Of a DNA stretch of 12,823 nucleotides, positions 1 through 7,157 are shown one piece after another. The stretch spans positions 1 through 12,823 of the forward strand of contig SLPX01000206.1 in the NCBI GenBank assembly GCA_007131745.1, given 5' to 3'. Each line of letters begins with the position of its first letter. Positions within the stretch are counted from its first letter, which is position 1. The notes beneath the pieces were generated by a model, which was not told the origin of the DNA, made no database searches, and was given only the letters and a program-made list of their open reading frames with translations. Position numbers and translations under genes: made by a program. Source of the stretch: Myxococcales bacterium. GTDB taxonomy: Bacteria; Myxococcota; Polyangia; HGW-17; SLPX01.

Positions 1-1
1 G

Positions 2-1015
2 GTCATGGATTTCGACCCTCTTAAGATAAAGAAAAAATGGCAAGCCGGGGTTCTGGAACAAGCAGACATACCAGCGTATCTGGTGGACGCCCACAACATA
101 GTCCCCTGCTGGGAGACTTCGGACAAGCAAGAATACGCGGCCAGAACGATAAGACCCAAGATACACCGCAGACTCGAGGAATTCCTCGAACCCTTTCCCA
201 TTCTGCTCCCGCACTCTGGAGCCCCCGTTAAAAATAAACTGGATCCTGAAAAACTCTTGAAGGATCTCAAGCCGGGTTCCGGCCCTGCAACTGTGGACTG
301 GATCAAACCCGGGTCAGATCAGGCCCTTAGGGTCCTGGATGTTTTTATCTCCGAAAAACTCTCCGGGTACACCAGGGATAGAAATGATCCCAACAGAAAC
401 GCTTTATCCTGTCTGTCTCCATACCTTCATTTTGGACAGATCTGTTCCCAGACCATTGCCCTTAAAATGGGACCGGACACCAGTGCATCCATGGAGTCGG
501 AGTCAAGAGACGCCTTTCTGGAAGAGCTTATTGTCAGAAAAGAGCTTTCCGACAACTTCTGTCATTACAACGCGGATTATGACAGTTTTAAGGGTCTTCC
601 AGAATGGAGCAAAAAAACCCTCACCAGGCACATTGAAGATAAACGAGAGTCACTCTATTCAATGAAGGAGTTTGAGCAGGGCCTGACCCATGACCCCCTG
701 TGGAACGCGGCCCAGCGGGAAATGGTCCTTACCGGAAAGATGCACAGTTACATGCGCATGTACTGGGCAAAAAAAATTCTTGAGTGGACTGAAAGCCCTG
801 CCCTGGCCATTAAATGGGGCATCTACCTCAATGACAAATACGAACTTGATGGGCGTGATCCCAACGGCTATACAGGGATACTCTGGTCCATGGGCGGACT
901 TCACGACCGGCCCTGGAAAGAACGTGAAATCCTCGGCACGATAAGATACATGAGCTACAATGGGTGCAGAAGAAAGTTTGATGTTAAAGAATACATCAAA
1001 AAGTGGAGGGGCTGA
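2..1015 (+). CDS. phr: Class II deoxyribodipyrimidine photolyase, C-terminal part (5' end outside window)
   Basis: Light-driven repair of cyclobutane pyrimidine dimers in DNA, using FAD. The frame is open to the left edge. The first residues (VMDFDPLKIKKKW) match the inside of class II photolyases, just before the conserved VDAHNIVP segment, so the ATG at position 5 is an internal methionine. About 337 residues are visible; the family is usually about 450-480, so the N-terminal antenna/Rossmann part is missing. Class II landmarks are the KQEYAARTIRPKI segment, the LSPYLHFGQI segment, WNAAQREMVLTGKMHSYMRM followed by YWAKKILEW, and NDKYELDGRDPNGYTG...WSMGGLHDRPW near the C terminus, which form the FAD and DNA-lesion-binding region. 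It ends RYMSYNGCRRKFDVKEYI, typical for the class, so the 3' end is intact. No terminator with a T-tract follows. The class is confident; the symbol is generic. Confidence 0.93.
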   Translation, partial: VMDFDPLKIKKKWQAGVLEQADIPAYLVDAHNIVPCWETSDKQEYAARTIRPKIHRRLEEFLEPFPILLPHSGAPVKNKLDPEKLLKDLKPGSGPATVDWIKPGSDQALRVLDVFISEKLSGYTRDRNDPNRNALSCLSPYLHFGQICSQTIALKMGPDTSASMESESRDAFLEELIVRKELSDNFCHYNADYDSFKGLPEWSKKTLTRHIEDKRESLYSMKEFEQGLTHDPLWNAAQREMVLTGKMHSYMRMYWAKKILEWTESPALAIKWGIYLNDKYELDGRDPNGYTGILWSMGGLHDRPWKEREILGTIRYMSYNGCRRKFDVKEYIKKWRG

Positions 1016-1119
1016 CCAGGCTCGGTCCCGTCCTCTTGGGTTACCCAGAATTGAAGCGGGGTTAGAATCTTTTCCAGTTCATCTCCTTACGGTATTCCTG
1101 CCGGGCGTTTCGCGGGATC

Positions 1120-1150
1120 ACTTTCCGAGCGGTGTTTCCACTTGGAAAGT
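1120..1150. repeat. Inverted repeat / potential hairpin between photolyase and the next gene
   Basis: The arms are ACTTTCCGAG (1120-1129) and CTTGGAAAGT (1141-1150). They pair over 10 positions with one G-U and an 11-base loop. It lies in the 228-bp spacer 1016-1243, which otherwise holds no gene. There is no T-run after either arm, so it is not a typical intrinsic terminator. It could stabilise the photolyase mRNA 3' end, bind a protein, or sit in the leader of the downstream gene. Confidence 0.45.
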
Positions 1151-1192
1151 ACTACCCTGTCAACAGAACGGGATCAGGATGAACCATTTTTG

Positions 1193-1221
1193 TTGACGAG
1201 CACCTCAGCTTTTCCTACCCT
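1193..1221 (+). promoter_or_regulatory. Weak candidate sigma-70 promoter
   Basis: TTGACG at 1193-1198 is a good -35 hexamer. The hexamer at the right distance (17 bases), TACCCT at 1216-1221, is a poor -10 match. Transcription would begin only about 15 bases before the ATG at 1244. It is listed because the spacer offers nothing better; the real promoter may lie further upstream or use another sigma factor. Confidence 0.2.
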
Positions 1222-1234
1222 TTTTGATAGGATC

Positions 1235-1240
1235 AGGAGG
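1235..1240 (+). promoter_or_regulatory. Ribosome binding site AGGAGG that fixes the start of the next gene
   Basis: A full AGGAGG lies 3 bases before the ATG at 1244. The spacing is short. This ATG is preferred over the in-frame ATG at 1142 because it gives a lipoprotein signal peptide at the very N terminus; the 1142 start would bury that signal behind 34 unrelated residues. Confidence 0.6.
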
Positions 1241-1243
1241 ATA

Positions 1244-4200
1244 ATGAAAACAACATGTGAAACCGTATGTGCATGGTTGACTATTTGCATTTCTGCTTTG
1301 CTCTTTTCCTGTGGAAACCGGGCCGGTTCCGAGCCATCTGACAATGGAACGAACAACAATAACGAAATACATTTGGTTTATATCCCGTCTTGGCAGCCTC
1401 CCCTAATCTTGCCCGAAGCGATAGAGATCGGTTCTCGCCTGGAGTTGTTCACTGACCATTACCTCATCGAGCACTTGGAAGGTGCGGCGTTGCGACTTCA
1501 TGAACCACAACGCATGCCGATGGCGGATTCTCCCATAACGGGGTTCTACACCACGGTCATCAAGGTTGGCGATCTCTACCGAGCTTGGTACAGGGGCTCG
1601 GACCGAAGCTATAAGGGACCGTTCTTCTCCGGTCACCCGGGCCAGGTAACCTTTTACTCCGAAAGCCATGACGGCCACGAGTGGGAACATCCATCACTGG
1701 GATTATTTGAAATTAACGGATCGTGGGACAACAATGCAGTGTTGGCGCAACAGCCTCCTTTCAGCGCCAACTTCTCACCTTTCCTGGATACCCGGCCGGG
1801 GATAGATCCTGACGCACGCTACAAGGCGCTGGCGGGTCATCCCAGGGGAGGACAACCGGATCCCGTGCCGCCTGAGGAACGTGACGGCCTTCATGCTTTT
1901 TTTTCGCCCGATGGCCTGCATTGGGAAAAAGTCGGCGATGAGCCGGTCATCCCGTTCGACCCGGAGTGGCATCACGCGTTCGACTCGCAGAATGTCTCGT
2001 TCTGGTCCGAGGCGGAACAACAGTACGTCTGTTACTTCCGAACTTGGGTTTACTGCGACGTAGCGGACAGAAATATCCGCACGATATCAAGAACCACATC
2101 ACCGGACTTCTTGCATTGGACTCCCGCTGAACACCCGGTCCCGAACCTTCCCGGAGAACATCTGTATACCAGCCAGACCCATCCTTATTTTCGTGCGCCC
2201 CACATATACATCGCCCTGCCGACCCGCTATATGGCCGGCCAGTTGGGTGAGGATGAAACCGACCCAATGATCGGCTCGACCGACATCATGTTCATGACTT
2301 GGCGTGCCGGCGAGAAGAGCTATCGACGCACATTCAAAGAAGCATTTATCCGCCCCGGACTGGATCCGGTCGAATGGGGTAACCGGGCCAACTATGTAGC
2401 GCTTAATGTGGTGCCGACCGGCCCGAGTGAGATGAGCATTTATCATCGATTCGGTCACCGGTACGTGCTGCGTACCGACGGTTTTGCATCCGTGTACGCC
2501 GGAGCCCAGGAAGGGGAATTGCTGACAAGAGTCTTAACCTTCAGCGGAGAAAGGTTGGTGCTGAACTTCAGGACCGCAGCGGCCGGAAGAATTCAGGTGG
2601 AACTTCAGTATCCAGACGGGACGCCTATACCGGGGTTTCGCCTCGAAGATTGCTCGCCGATGACAGGCAATGATACCGAACGCGTGGTAAATTGTGTTGG
2701 CGATCCGATTCTCAGCATCCTGTCCGGAACTCCGGTCCGGCTACGCTTTGTCCTGCGGGAAGCCGACCTTTTTTCTTTTCAATTTTGCAACGAGCCAACG
2801 GACAAAGGCGGTGTGGGTGAGATCGGCGACGGGACAGGGACTTACTACGGTCGCACACTCGAGATCAGCCCCTTGCACGGGAATACGCCGTATGATACCG
2901 GTGGCGTATTTTATATCGGAGCCGAGGGCGGCAACAACACGGTGAGGGTTATGGATGGTGGAACACTGAACTATGAGGGCACAACGTCCACCCTGGGCAT
3001 CATTCTCGGGCGCAACGCTACGTCCCATGACAACCAGCTCATCGTGGAGGATGGCGGCCTGATTACAAACAGTAGCGAAGCGGAATGGCCGACCATCCGC
3101 ATCGGGGGTCGCAACGAGGAAGGTCAGGGCGGGTCCAATAATGAAATGCGCGTGGACGGCGGACAGGTGGAAGGCTTTCGGCTTGCTGTGGGCCTAGGAG
3201 ACAACACGGACAACAAGCTCCGTGTTCTGAATGGAGGGGTCGTGGACGGCGACTACATTATTGTCGGCCAGAGCGCGAACACATCGGGGAATGAAGTGGA
3301 GATCCACGGGGAAGACAGCCTTGTAAGTGTCAGGTATTTATTCACATCCAATAATGACGGTCCTGGCAATAATTCCATAAGGATTAGTAACGGGGGCGTT
3401 CTTGAATTGCGTACCGGCAGCGGCATTATCGGCCGGTACGGGGCTAACGACACCCTGGATGTGCTCAGTGGTGGTTTGTTTACCGTTGGGGCACATCTTG
3501 AAGTAGGCGAGTTCCCCGGGGATGGAAACCATCGCATTACCGTCAGCGGCGCAACGTCGATGCTGACCGTAAACGATGAACTCGTAGTGGGCGGTCGAGC
3601 CGACGGCAACCGACTGGAAGCGCGGGATAGAGCTACGGCTGCCATCGGCGGGGATGTGACGATCGGGCTTGACGGGTCGAATAATACTTTGGAGGTCACC
3701 GGTTCGGGCTCGTCTTTCACGAGCGACGGAACGGTCACGGTGAGCCCCGGCGGGGCGCCCGGGAACAAGCTGCAGGTGGGTGCCAACGCGCGGTTTGAAA
3801 GCGTATCGATGTTGGTTAACGCCAACGGGGCTTTCGAGATAGTTACAGCCACTGCTGGTATTGCACAAGAACTCACGGTGGCTTCAGGCGGGAATCTGAC
3901 GTTGAGCGGAAACGCCTTGGTCCACGTCGGCGCGGGGTACGATGGTGTGGAAAACATGTATACGCGAGACCGGTTGATAGTGGCAGCGGGTGGAGCTCTG
4001 ACGGCGAACGGCAGCCTGAGCATGGGACTGGCCGGGAAGCTTCTGGTAAACTCGGGCGGCGAAGTGCATATAGCGCTGGACGTTGACGAAGAAGGCGATC
4101 CTGCACGGTTAACCGCTGATGTGGTTGACATCGAAGGCGGCACCCTGCGTTTCTCCCTACCGGAGGCTCCGGAAGCGGGCAACGTCCGGATATTTGCCGC

Positions 4201-4534
4201 CGGGAGTGTGACGGGCACCTTCGACGAGCTGGACACCTCGGCTGTCGAGGCCGAAGGGTGGAGCGTATACCTCGACAGCCTGTACACGGATGGAACTGTT
4301 ACCCTGTATTTCGGGAACGCTACATGGGATACCAACAGGTACGGCATCCCGAACTTGTTGGAAATGAAACATTGGGGCGACTCCACGCAAGCCATTGCGG
4401 ACGCCTATCGCGATGCGAAGGGGCTAACATTCTTTGCTAGGCTCAAGCCTTTTGATGACGAATCTGTCTTCCTGCCGGCGAAAGATAGCGACTCGTTCCG
4501 GTATTGCGACATAGGATTTTGGTCTATGAACTGA
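1244..4534 (+). CDS. Predicted surface lipoprotein: glycosidase-like beta-propeller fused to a beta-solenoid
   Basis: The product has 1096 residues. Residues 1-23 form a lipoprotein signal: a basic start, a hydrophobic stretch, and a lipobox ending LLFSC with the lipidated Cys at 23. After a short polar linker, residues about 60-515 resemble the five-bladed propeller proteins related to GH32/GH43 that are common in Planctomycetes and Verrucomicrobia: an LELFTDHYLIEHLEG opening, YRAWYRGSD around 112-120, YSESHDGHEWE, FFSPDGLHWEKVGDEP, SQNVSFW. A beta-rich closing part follows (LVLNFRTAAAGRIQVEL). Residues about 555-855 are Gly/Asn-rich two-strand repeats (listed separately), then a shorter solenoid cap to about 1000. 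The last 70 residues (from TWDTNRYG at 1027) match nothing I recognise. No autotransporter barrel, PEP-CTERM or LPXTG anchor is present. The substrate and catalytic residues cannot be assigned, and it may be a non-catalytic carbohydrate-binding protein. The fusion style suggests acquisition from a Verrucomicrobiota/Planctomycetota-like source (inference). Confidence 0.8.
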   Translation: MKTTCETVCAWLTICISALLFSCGNRAGSEPSDNGTNNNNEIHLVYIPSWQPPLILPEAIEIGSRLELFTDHYLIEHLEGAALRLHEPQRMPMADSPITGFYTTVIKVGDLYRAWYRGSDRSYKGPFFSGHPGQVTFYSESHDGHEWEHPSLGLFEINGSWDNNAVLAQQPPFSANFSPFLDTRPGIDPDARYKALAGHPRGGQPDPVPPEERDGLHAFFSPDGLHWEKVGDEPVIPFDPEWHHAFDSQNVSFWSEAEQQYVCYFRTWVYCDVADRNIRTISRTTSPDFLHWTPAEHPVPNLPGEHLYTSQTHPYFRAPHIYIALPTRYMAGQLGEDETDPMIGSTDIMFMTWRAGEKSYRRTFKEAFIRPGLDPVEWGNRANYVALNVVPTGPSEMSIYHRFGHRYVLRTDGFASVYAGAQEGELLTRVLTFSGERLVLNFRTAAAGRIQVELQYPDGTPIPGFRLEDCSPMTGNDTERVVNCVGDPILSILSGTPVRLRFVLREADLFSFQFCNEPTDKGGVGEIGDGTGTYYGRTLEISPLHGNTPYDTGGVFYIGAEGGNNTVRVMDGGTLNYEGTTSTLGIILGRNATSHDNQLIVEDGGLITNSSEAEWPTIRIGGRNEEGQGGSNNEMRVDGGQVEGFRLAVGLGDNTDNKLRVLNGGVVDGDYIIVGQSANTSGNEVEIHGEDSLVSVRYLFTSNNDGPGNNSIRISNGGVLELRTGSGIIGRYGANDTLDVLSGGLFTVGAHLEVGEFPGDGNHRITVSGATSMLTVNDELVVGGRADGNRLEARDRATAAIGGDVTIGLDGSNNTLEVTGSGSSFTSDGTVTVSPGGAPGNKLQVGANARFESVSMLVNANGAFEIVTATAGIAQELTVASGGNLTLSGNALVHVGAGYDGVENMYTRDRLIVAAGGALTANGSLSMGLAGKLLVNSGGEVHIALDVDEEGDPARLTADVVDIEGGTLRFSLPEAPEAGNVRIFAAGSVTGTFDELDTSAVEAEGWSVYLDSLYTDGTVTLYFGNATWDTNRYGIPNLLEMKHWGDSTQAIADAYRDAKGLTFFARLKPFDDESVFLPAKDSDSFRYCDIGFWSMN
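2906..3805 (+). repeat. Coding repeat: about 11 beta-solenoid coils
   Basis: About 300 residues in which a unit of roughly 20-33 residues recurs. The pattern is a short strand with Gly (IILGRN, IRIGGRN, LAVGLGD, IIVGQSA, GIIGRYG, LEVGEF, LVVGGRA, VTIGLDG), then Asn-x-(aliphatic)-x-(V/I) and usually GG. Successive second strands are NNTVRVMDGG, DNQLIVEDGG, NNEMRVDGG, DNKLRVLNGG, GNEVEIHGED, NNSIRISNGG, NDTLDVLSGG, NHRITVSGA, GNRLEARD, NNTLEVTGSG and GNKLQVGAN. This is the style of autotransporter-passenger and adhesin-like beta-helices. The copies diverge at the DNA level, so the array is old rather than freshly expanded. Confidence 0.75.
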
Positions 4535-4562
4535 ATTCCTGGGCGGAATAAGAGCCGACGAT

Positions 4563-5255
4563 TCAGCCGGTGACAAACGGGTTCATGGATTTCTCTTCTC
4601 TGATGGTCGTGGGGGGGCCGTGGCCGGTGTAAACTTTTGTGGACGGATCCAGGATGTAGAGCCTGTTCATGATGGAAGACTCAAGCACCCGGTATGAACC
4701 CCCGGGAAGATCGGTTCTTCCGATGCCGCGACAAAACAGGGTGTCTCCCACAAACACGATGTTCTCTTCTTCCAAGAGAAACGCAGCGCCGCCCGGGGAA
4801 TGGCCTGGGGTGTGAATCGTCAGGAAACGCAAGTTTCCAACCTCCACGATGTCGCCATCCTTGAGCAAACGGGTAGGTCTTTGCACCCTTTCGGCTGAAA
4901 GTCCGAACGCGGCCGCGGCTTCCGGCAACCGCTCAAGGAAAATAAGGTCGTCTTCATGAATTGCAGTGGCGACTTCGGCGGGTTTCAGCTCTTTTAGAAG
5001 AGAATTCATGGCCGAAGCATGATCCACGTGGCCGTGGGTTATCAGGATCTGCACCACGTTCAAATCGTTGTCTTTAACGAACTGCGCGATGCGATCCCCT
5101 TGAAACCCCGGGTCGATGACCACCGCCTTTCCGGTTTCCGTGCAAGTAACCACGTACGTGTTTGTCCCGAAGGGGCCCAGGACAAGTGTATCCACACGTA
5201 CTCCTGATTTCGTTTCTTCCGGTGTGTTCTTTTCGGTCTTCGTATGTCCTGTCAT
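4563..5255 (-). CDS. MBL-fold metallo-hydrolase, glyoxalase II-like (YcbL type)
   Basis: A 230-residue metallo-beta-lactamase-fold hydrolase of the glyoxalase II-like group, cytoplasmic (no signal peptide). The complete binuclear metal site is visible: THGHVDH gives His74, His76, Asp78 and His79; His152 lies in HTPGHSPGG; Asp171 in VGDTLFCRGIGRTDLPGG; His212 in YTGHGPPTTI. The first 18 residues are polar and charged, an extension not needed for the fold. Length and layout fit the short YcbL-like branch, which lacks the C-terminal glutathione-binding domain of classical GloB. Thioester hydrolysis is therefore likely, but the substrate is open (lactoyl-glutathione or a persulfide are alternatives). 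It is the last gene of the minus-strand nadK-recN cluster. It converges on the upstream + gene with only 28 bp between, where I see no terminator hairpin. Confidence 0.9.
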   Translation of the reverse strand: MTGHTKTEKNTPEETKSGVRVDTLVLGPFGTNTYVVTCTETGKAVVIDPGFQGDRIAQFVKDNDLNVVQILITHGHVDHASAMNSLLKELKPAEVATAIHEDDLIFLERLPEAAAAFGLSAERVQRPTRLLKDGDIVEVGNLRFLTIHTPGHSPGGAAFLLEEENIVFVGDTLFCRGIGRTDLPGGSYRVLESSIMNRLYILDPSTKVYTGHGPPTTIREEKSMNPFVTG

Positions 5256-5259
5256 TTTT

Positions 5260-5266
5260 CTCCTTC
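5260..5266 (-). promoter_or_regulatory. Ribosome binding site of the MBL hydrolase
   Basis: On the minus strand GAAGGAG is followed by 4 bases and the ATG whose complement is 5253-5255. The strong site supports this start. An adjacent CATC/GATG mini-palindrome (5266-5277) could fold against it, but it is too short to weigh. Confidence 0.6.
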
Positions 5267-5280
5267 ATCCCGTGATGGAC

Positions 5281-5296
5281 TGCATCTCATGATGCA
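5281..5296. repeat. Perfect inverted repeat between recN and the MBL gene
   Basis: TGCATC, four loop bases TCAT, then GATGCA: a perfect 6-bp stem inside the 63-bp gap between the recN stop and the MBL start. No T-run follows in the minus direction, so it is not an intrinsic terminator and the genes may still be co-transcribed. A processing site or chance are both possible. Confidence 0.35.
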
Positions 5297-5318
5297 AAGT
5301 TTGCGTCAGGATTTGCGT

Positions 5319-7157
5319 TCAACGTTTTACTGTATGTTTCTTTTTTGAACCTTCCTTGTGCTTTTGCGATTTCGGTTGCGCTTTCGGTTGAGATTTTGGG
5401 TTCGGCCGCGGCTTTGAATCGCTGGCGCCAACTTTCCGATCTCCCAAAACTCCGGAACGCTCAAGCAGCTCTTCTGCATGTTTGAGCGCGTTTTTTGTAG
5501 GTTCTTCAGAGCCCGACATCATTCCACCAAGCACTTCAATACGTTCATCCGTCTTCAGTCGCCGGATGGAACTGCGGGTTCTTCCTCCTGAAACGGTTTT
5601 TTCAACCACGTAGTGTTCCTGAGCGTACGCGGCTATCTGCGGCAAATGCGTCACGCATACAACCTGACGGTGTTTCGCCACCTCGGCCAGTTTGCGACCC
5701 ACAACGTCTCCCACCGGCCCGCCGATCCCCGCGTCCACCTCGTCGAAAATGTAGGATGTAACCGTGTCGCCCGCTGCAGTGACCGTCTTTATCGCCAAGA
5801 GCAACCGCGACAACTCACCTCCCGAAGCTATCCTGCTCACGGACATGAGCGGCTCGCCCGGGTTCGCGGAAACCATCATCTCCACAGCATCCCATCCGGC
5901 GGGACCTGTCTGCCTGCCTTCATGAATCAGCCTGTCATCATCTTCTTTCCCTGCGCGGCGTTCATTTACAACAATCTTGAAACGCGTATTCTCCATTCCG
6001 AGCTGACGCAGTTCGCCCTCCACTTCCTTTTCCAACCGCCTGGCCGCAGCCTTCCTCGCAGTGGACAATGCTTTGCATGCAAGGAAGAGTTCATCCCTCT
6101 CCTTTGAAAGCCGGTTCAACAGTTCACCCAGTTTTTCTTCGTGGGCCGACAGTGTTTCCAACTCGGCTTTCATTTCTTCAAAACGATCCAAGAGAGCCCT
6201 CAGAACCGCACACCCGTGTTTTCTCTTCAACCCGGCCAGAAAAAGCAGACGTTCTTCGATTTCTTCGAGCCTGCCGGGATCGGATTCAAGATCGTCCGCA
6301 TAAGTTCTCAATTCATGAGCGCCGTCTTCACACAGGGTGCGCGCGTCTTCCAGCTTTCCGGCTACATCACCAAGCATGGGTTCTACATGGGACCATTTTG
6401 ACAAATTCCTCACCGCGCGCGCGAGCGTGTCGGTGACTGAATCCGGACCCTCGTACAACCTACCGACCGCGTCCCTGGAAACCGTCTCCAGGTCAACCAC
6501 TGAAGCAAGCCTCCTCCGCTCAGCATCCAATTCATCTTCCTCACCGGCCCGGACTTTGGCCGCTTCCAGTTCGCCGAGCTGATGCCTCAACATGTCTTCC
6601 CTTGCGCTCCGCTCTCGGGGATCGATCGGCATTCCATCCAATTCCCGGCAGGTTGCTCTTACTCTCCTGTATGCTTCATCAACCCTTTCCAACTTTTCCG
6701 GCTCCACGCCGTAATCATCCAGAATAACGCGGTGATTCGAGGTCACTGCAAGGCTCTGCTGATCATGCTGGCCGGTGAGATCTACTAGCGAAGCAACAAC
6801 CTGTTCAAGAGCAGCCACGGTAGTCAACTCTCCGTTGATCCGCACCCTGCCTCTCCCCCCCGCGGAAATCCGCCTGCCGATTACAAGCTCCGGGGTAAAG
6901 GATATCCCGGCCTCCCTGAAAAGCTTTTCAGAAGCCATGGTTTTGTCCGGACGAATCACCGCCTCGACCAGAGCGTATTCAGCCCCGGTTCTTACCATCT
7001 GTGAAGTCGCTCTGGAGCCGCGCAAAAGAGAAAGCCCGGCTACAAGTATGGATTTCCCCGCGCCCGTCTCCCCTGTTATGACACTGAGTCCCCTGCCGAA
7101 CTCGACTTCCAGTTCATCGATTATGGCGAGATCCTTTATGCGCAGGTATTCTATCAA
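5319..7157 (-). CDS. recN: DNA double-strand break repair protein RecN
   Basis: An SMC-like ATPase that acts early in recombinational repair of double-strand breaks, in the cytoplasm on DNA. The 612-residue product shows Walker A GETGAGKS at 29-36, the RecN-typical DLTGQHDQQSL after the first ATPase half, a central charged coiled-coil region (about 160-370), the ABC signature SGGELSR at 445-451, Walker B YIFDEVDAGIGG (D472, E473), and the closing VTHLPQIAAYA segment. The start codon is TTG (minus strand, 7157-7155), directly after the nadK stop TGA with no gap. It gives the canonical N terminus MIEYLRIKDLAII, and a GGAGG 7 bases upstream confirms it. Most RecN proteins have about 550-570 residues; this one adds a basic, Pro/Gln/Lys-rich tail from about 568 containing PKSQPKAQPKSQK and a KKK cluster, probably disordered. 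nadK-recN adjacency is also known from Escherichia coli. I see no convincing LexA operator. Confidence 0.97.
   Translation of the reverse strand: MIEYLRIKDLAIIDELEVEFGRGLSVITGETGAGKSILVAGLSLLRGSRATSQMVRTGAEYALVEAVIRPDKTMASEKLFREAGISFTPELVIGRRISAGGRGRVRINGELTTVAALEQVVASLVDLTGQHDQQSLAVTSNHRVILDDYGVEPEKLERVDEAYRRVRATCRELDGMPIDPRERSAREDMLRHQLGELEAAKVRAGEEDELDAERRRLASVVDLETVSRDAVGRLYEGPDSVTDTLARAVRNLSKWSHVEPMLGDVAGKLEDARTLCEDGAHELRTYADDLESDPGRLEEIEERLLFLAGLKRKHGCAVLRALLDRFEEMKAELETLSAHEEKLGELLNRLSKERDELFLACKALSTARKAAARRLEKEVEGELRQLGMENTRFKIVVNERRAGKEDDDRLIHEGRQTGPAGWDAVEMMVSANPGEPLMSVSRIASGGELSRLLLAIKTVTAAGDTVTSYIFDEVDAGIGGPVGDVVGRKLAEVAKHRQVVCVTHLPQIAAYAQEHYVVEKTVSGGRTRSSIRRLKTDERIEVLGGMMSGSEEPTKNALKHAEELLERSGVLGDRKVGASDSKPRPNPKSQPKAQPKSQKHKEGSKKKHTVKR

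Noticed and set aside
5..1015. Complete short photolyase beginning at position 5
   Set aside because: The frame is open to the edge and the sequence begins in the middle of the class II photolyase fold, so this is a truncated gene rather than a short form.
1142..1243. Upstream in-frame extension (34 residues) of the solenoid lipoprotein
   Set aside because: It would place the signal peptide internally and has no ribosome site, whereas AGGAGG and a classical lipobox support the ATG at 1244.
3253..4395. Long antisense open frame (380 codons) opposite the solenoid repeats
   Set aside because: It lies entirely opposite a well-supported gene, reads as Ser/Pro/Thr-rich low complexity with no domain, and is explained by the biased Gly/Asn/Val codons of the repeat region.
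4535..4562. Possible shared terminator between convergent genes
   Set aside because: In 28 bp I find no stem with a T-run on either strand.
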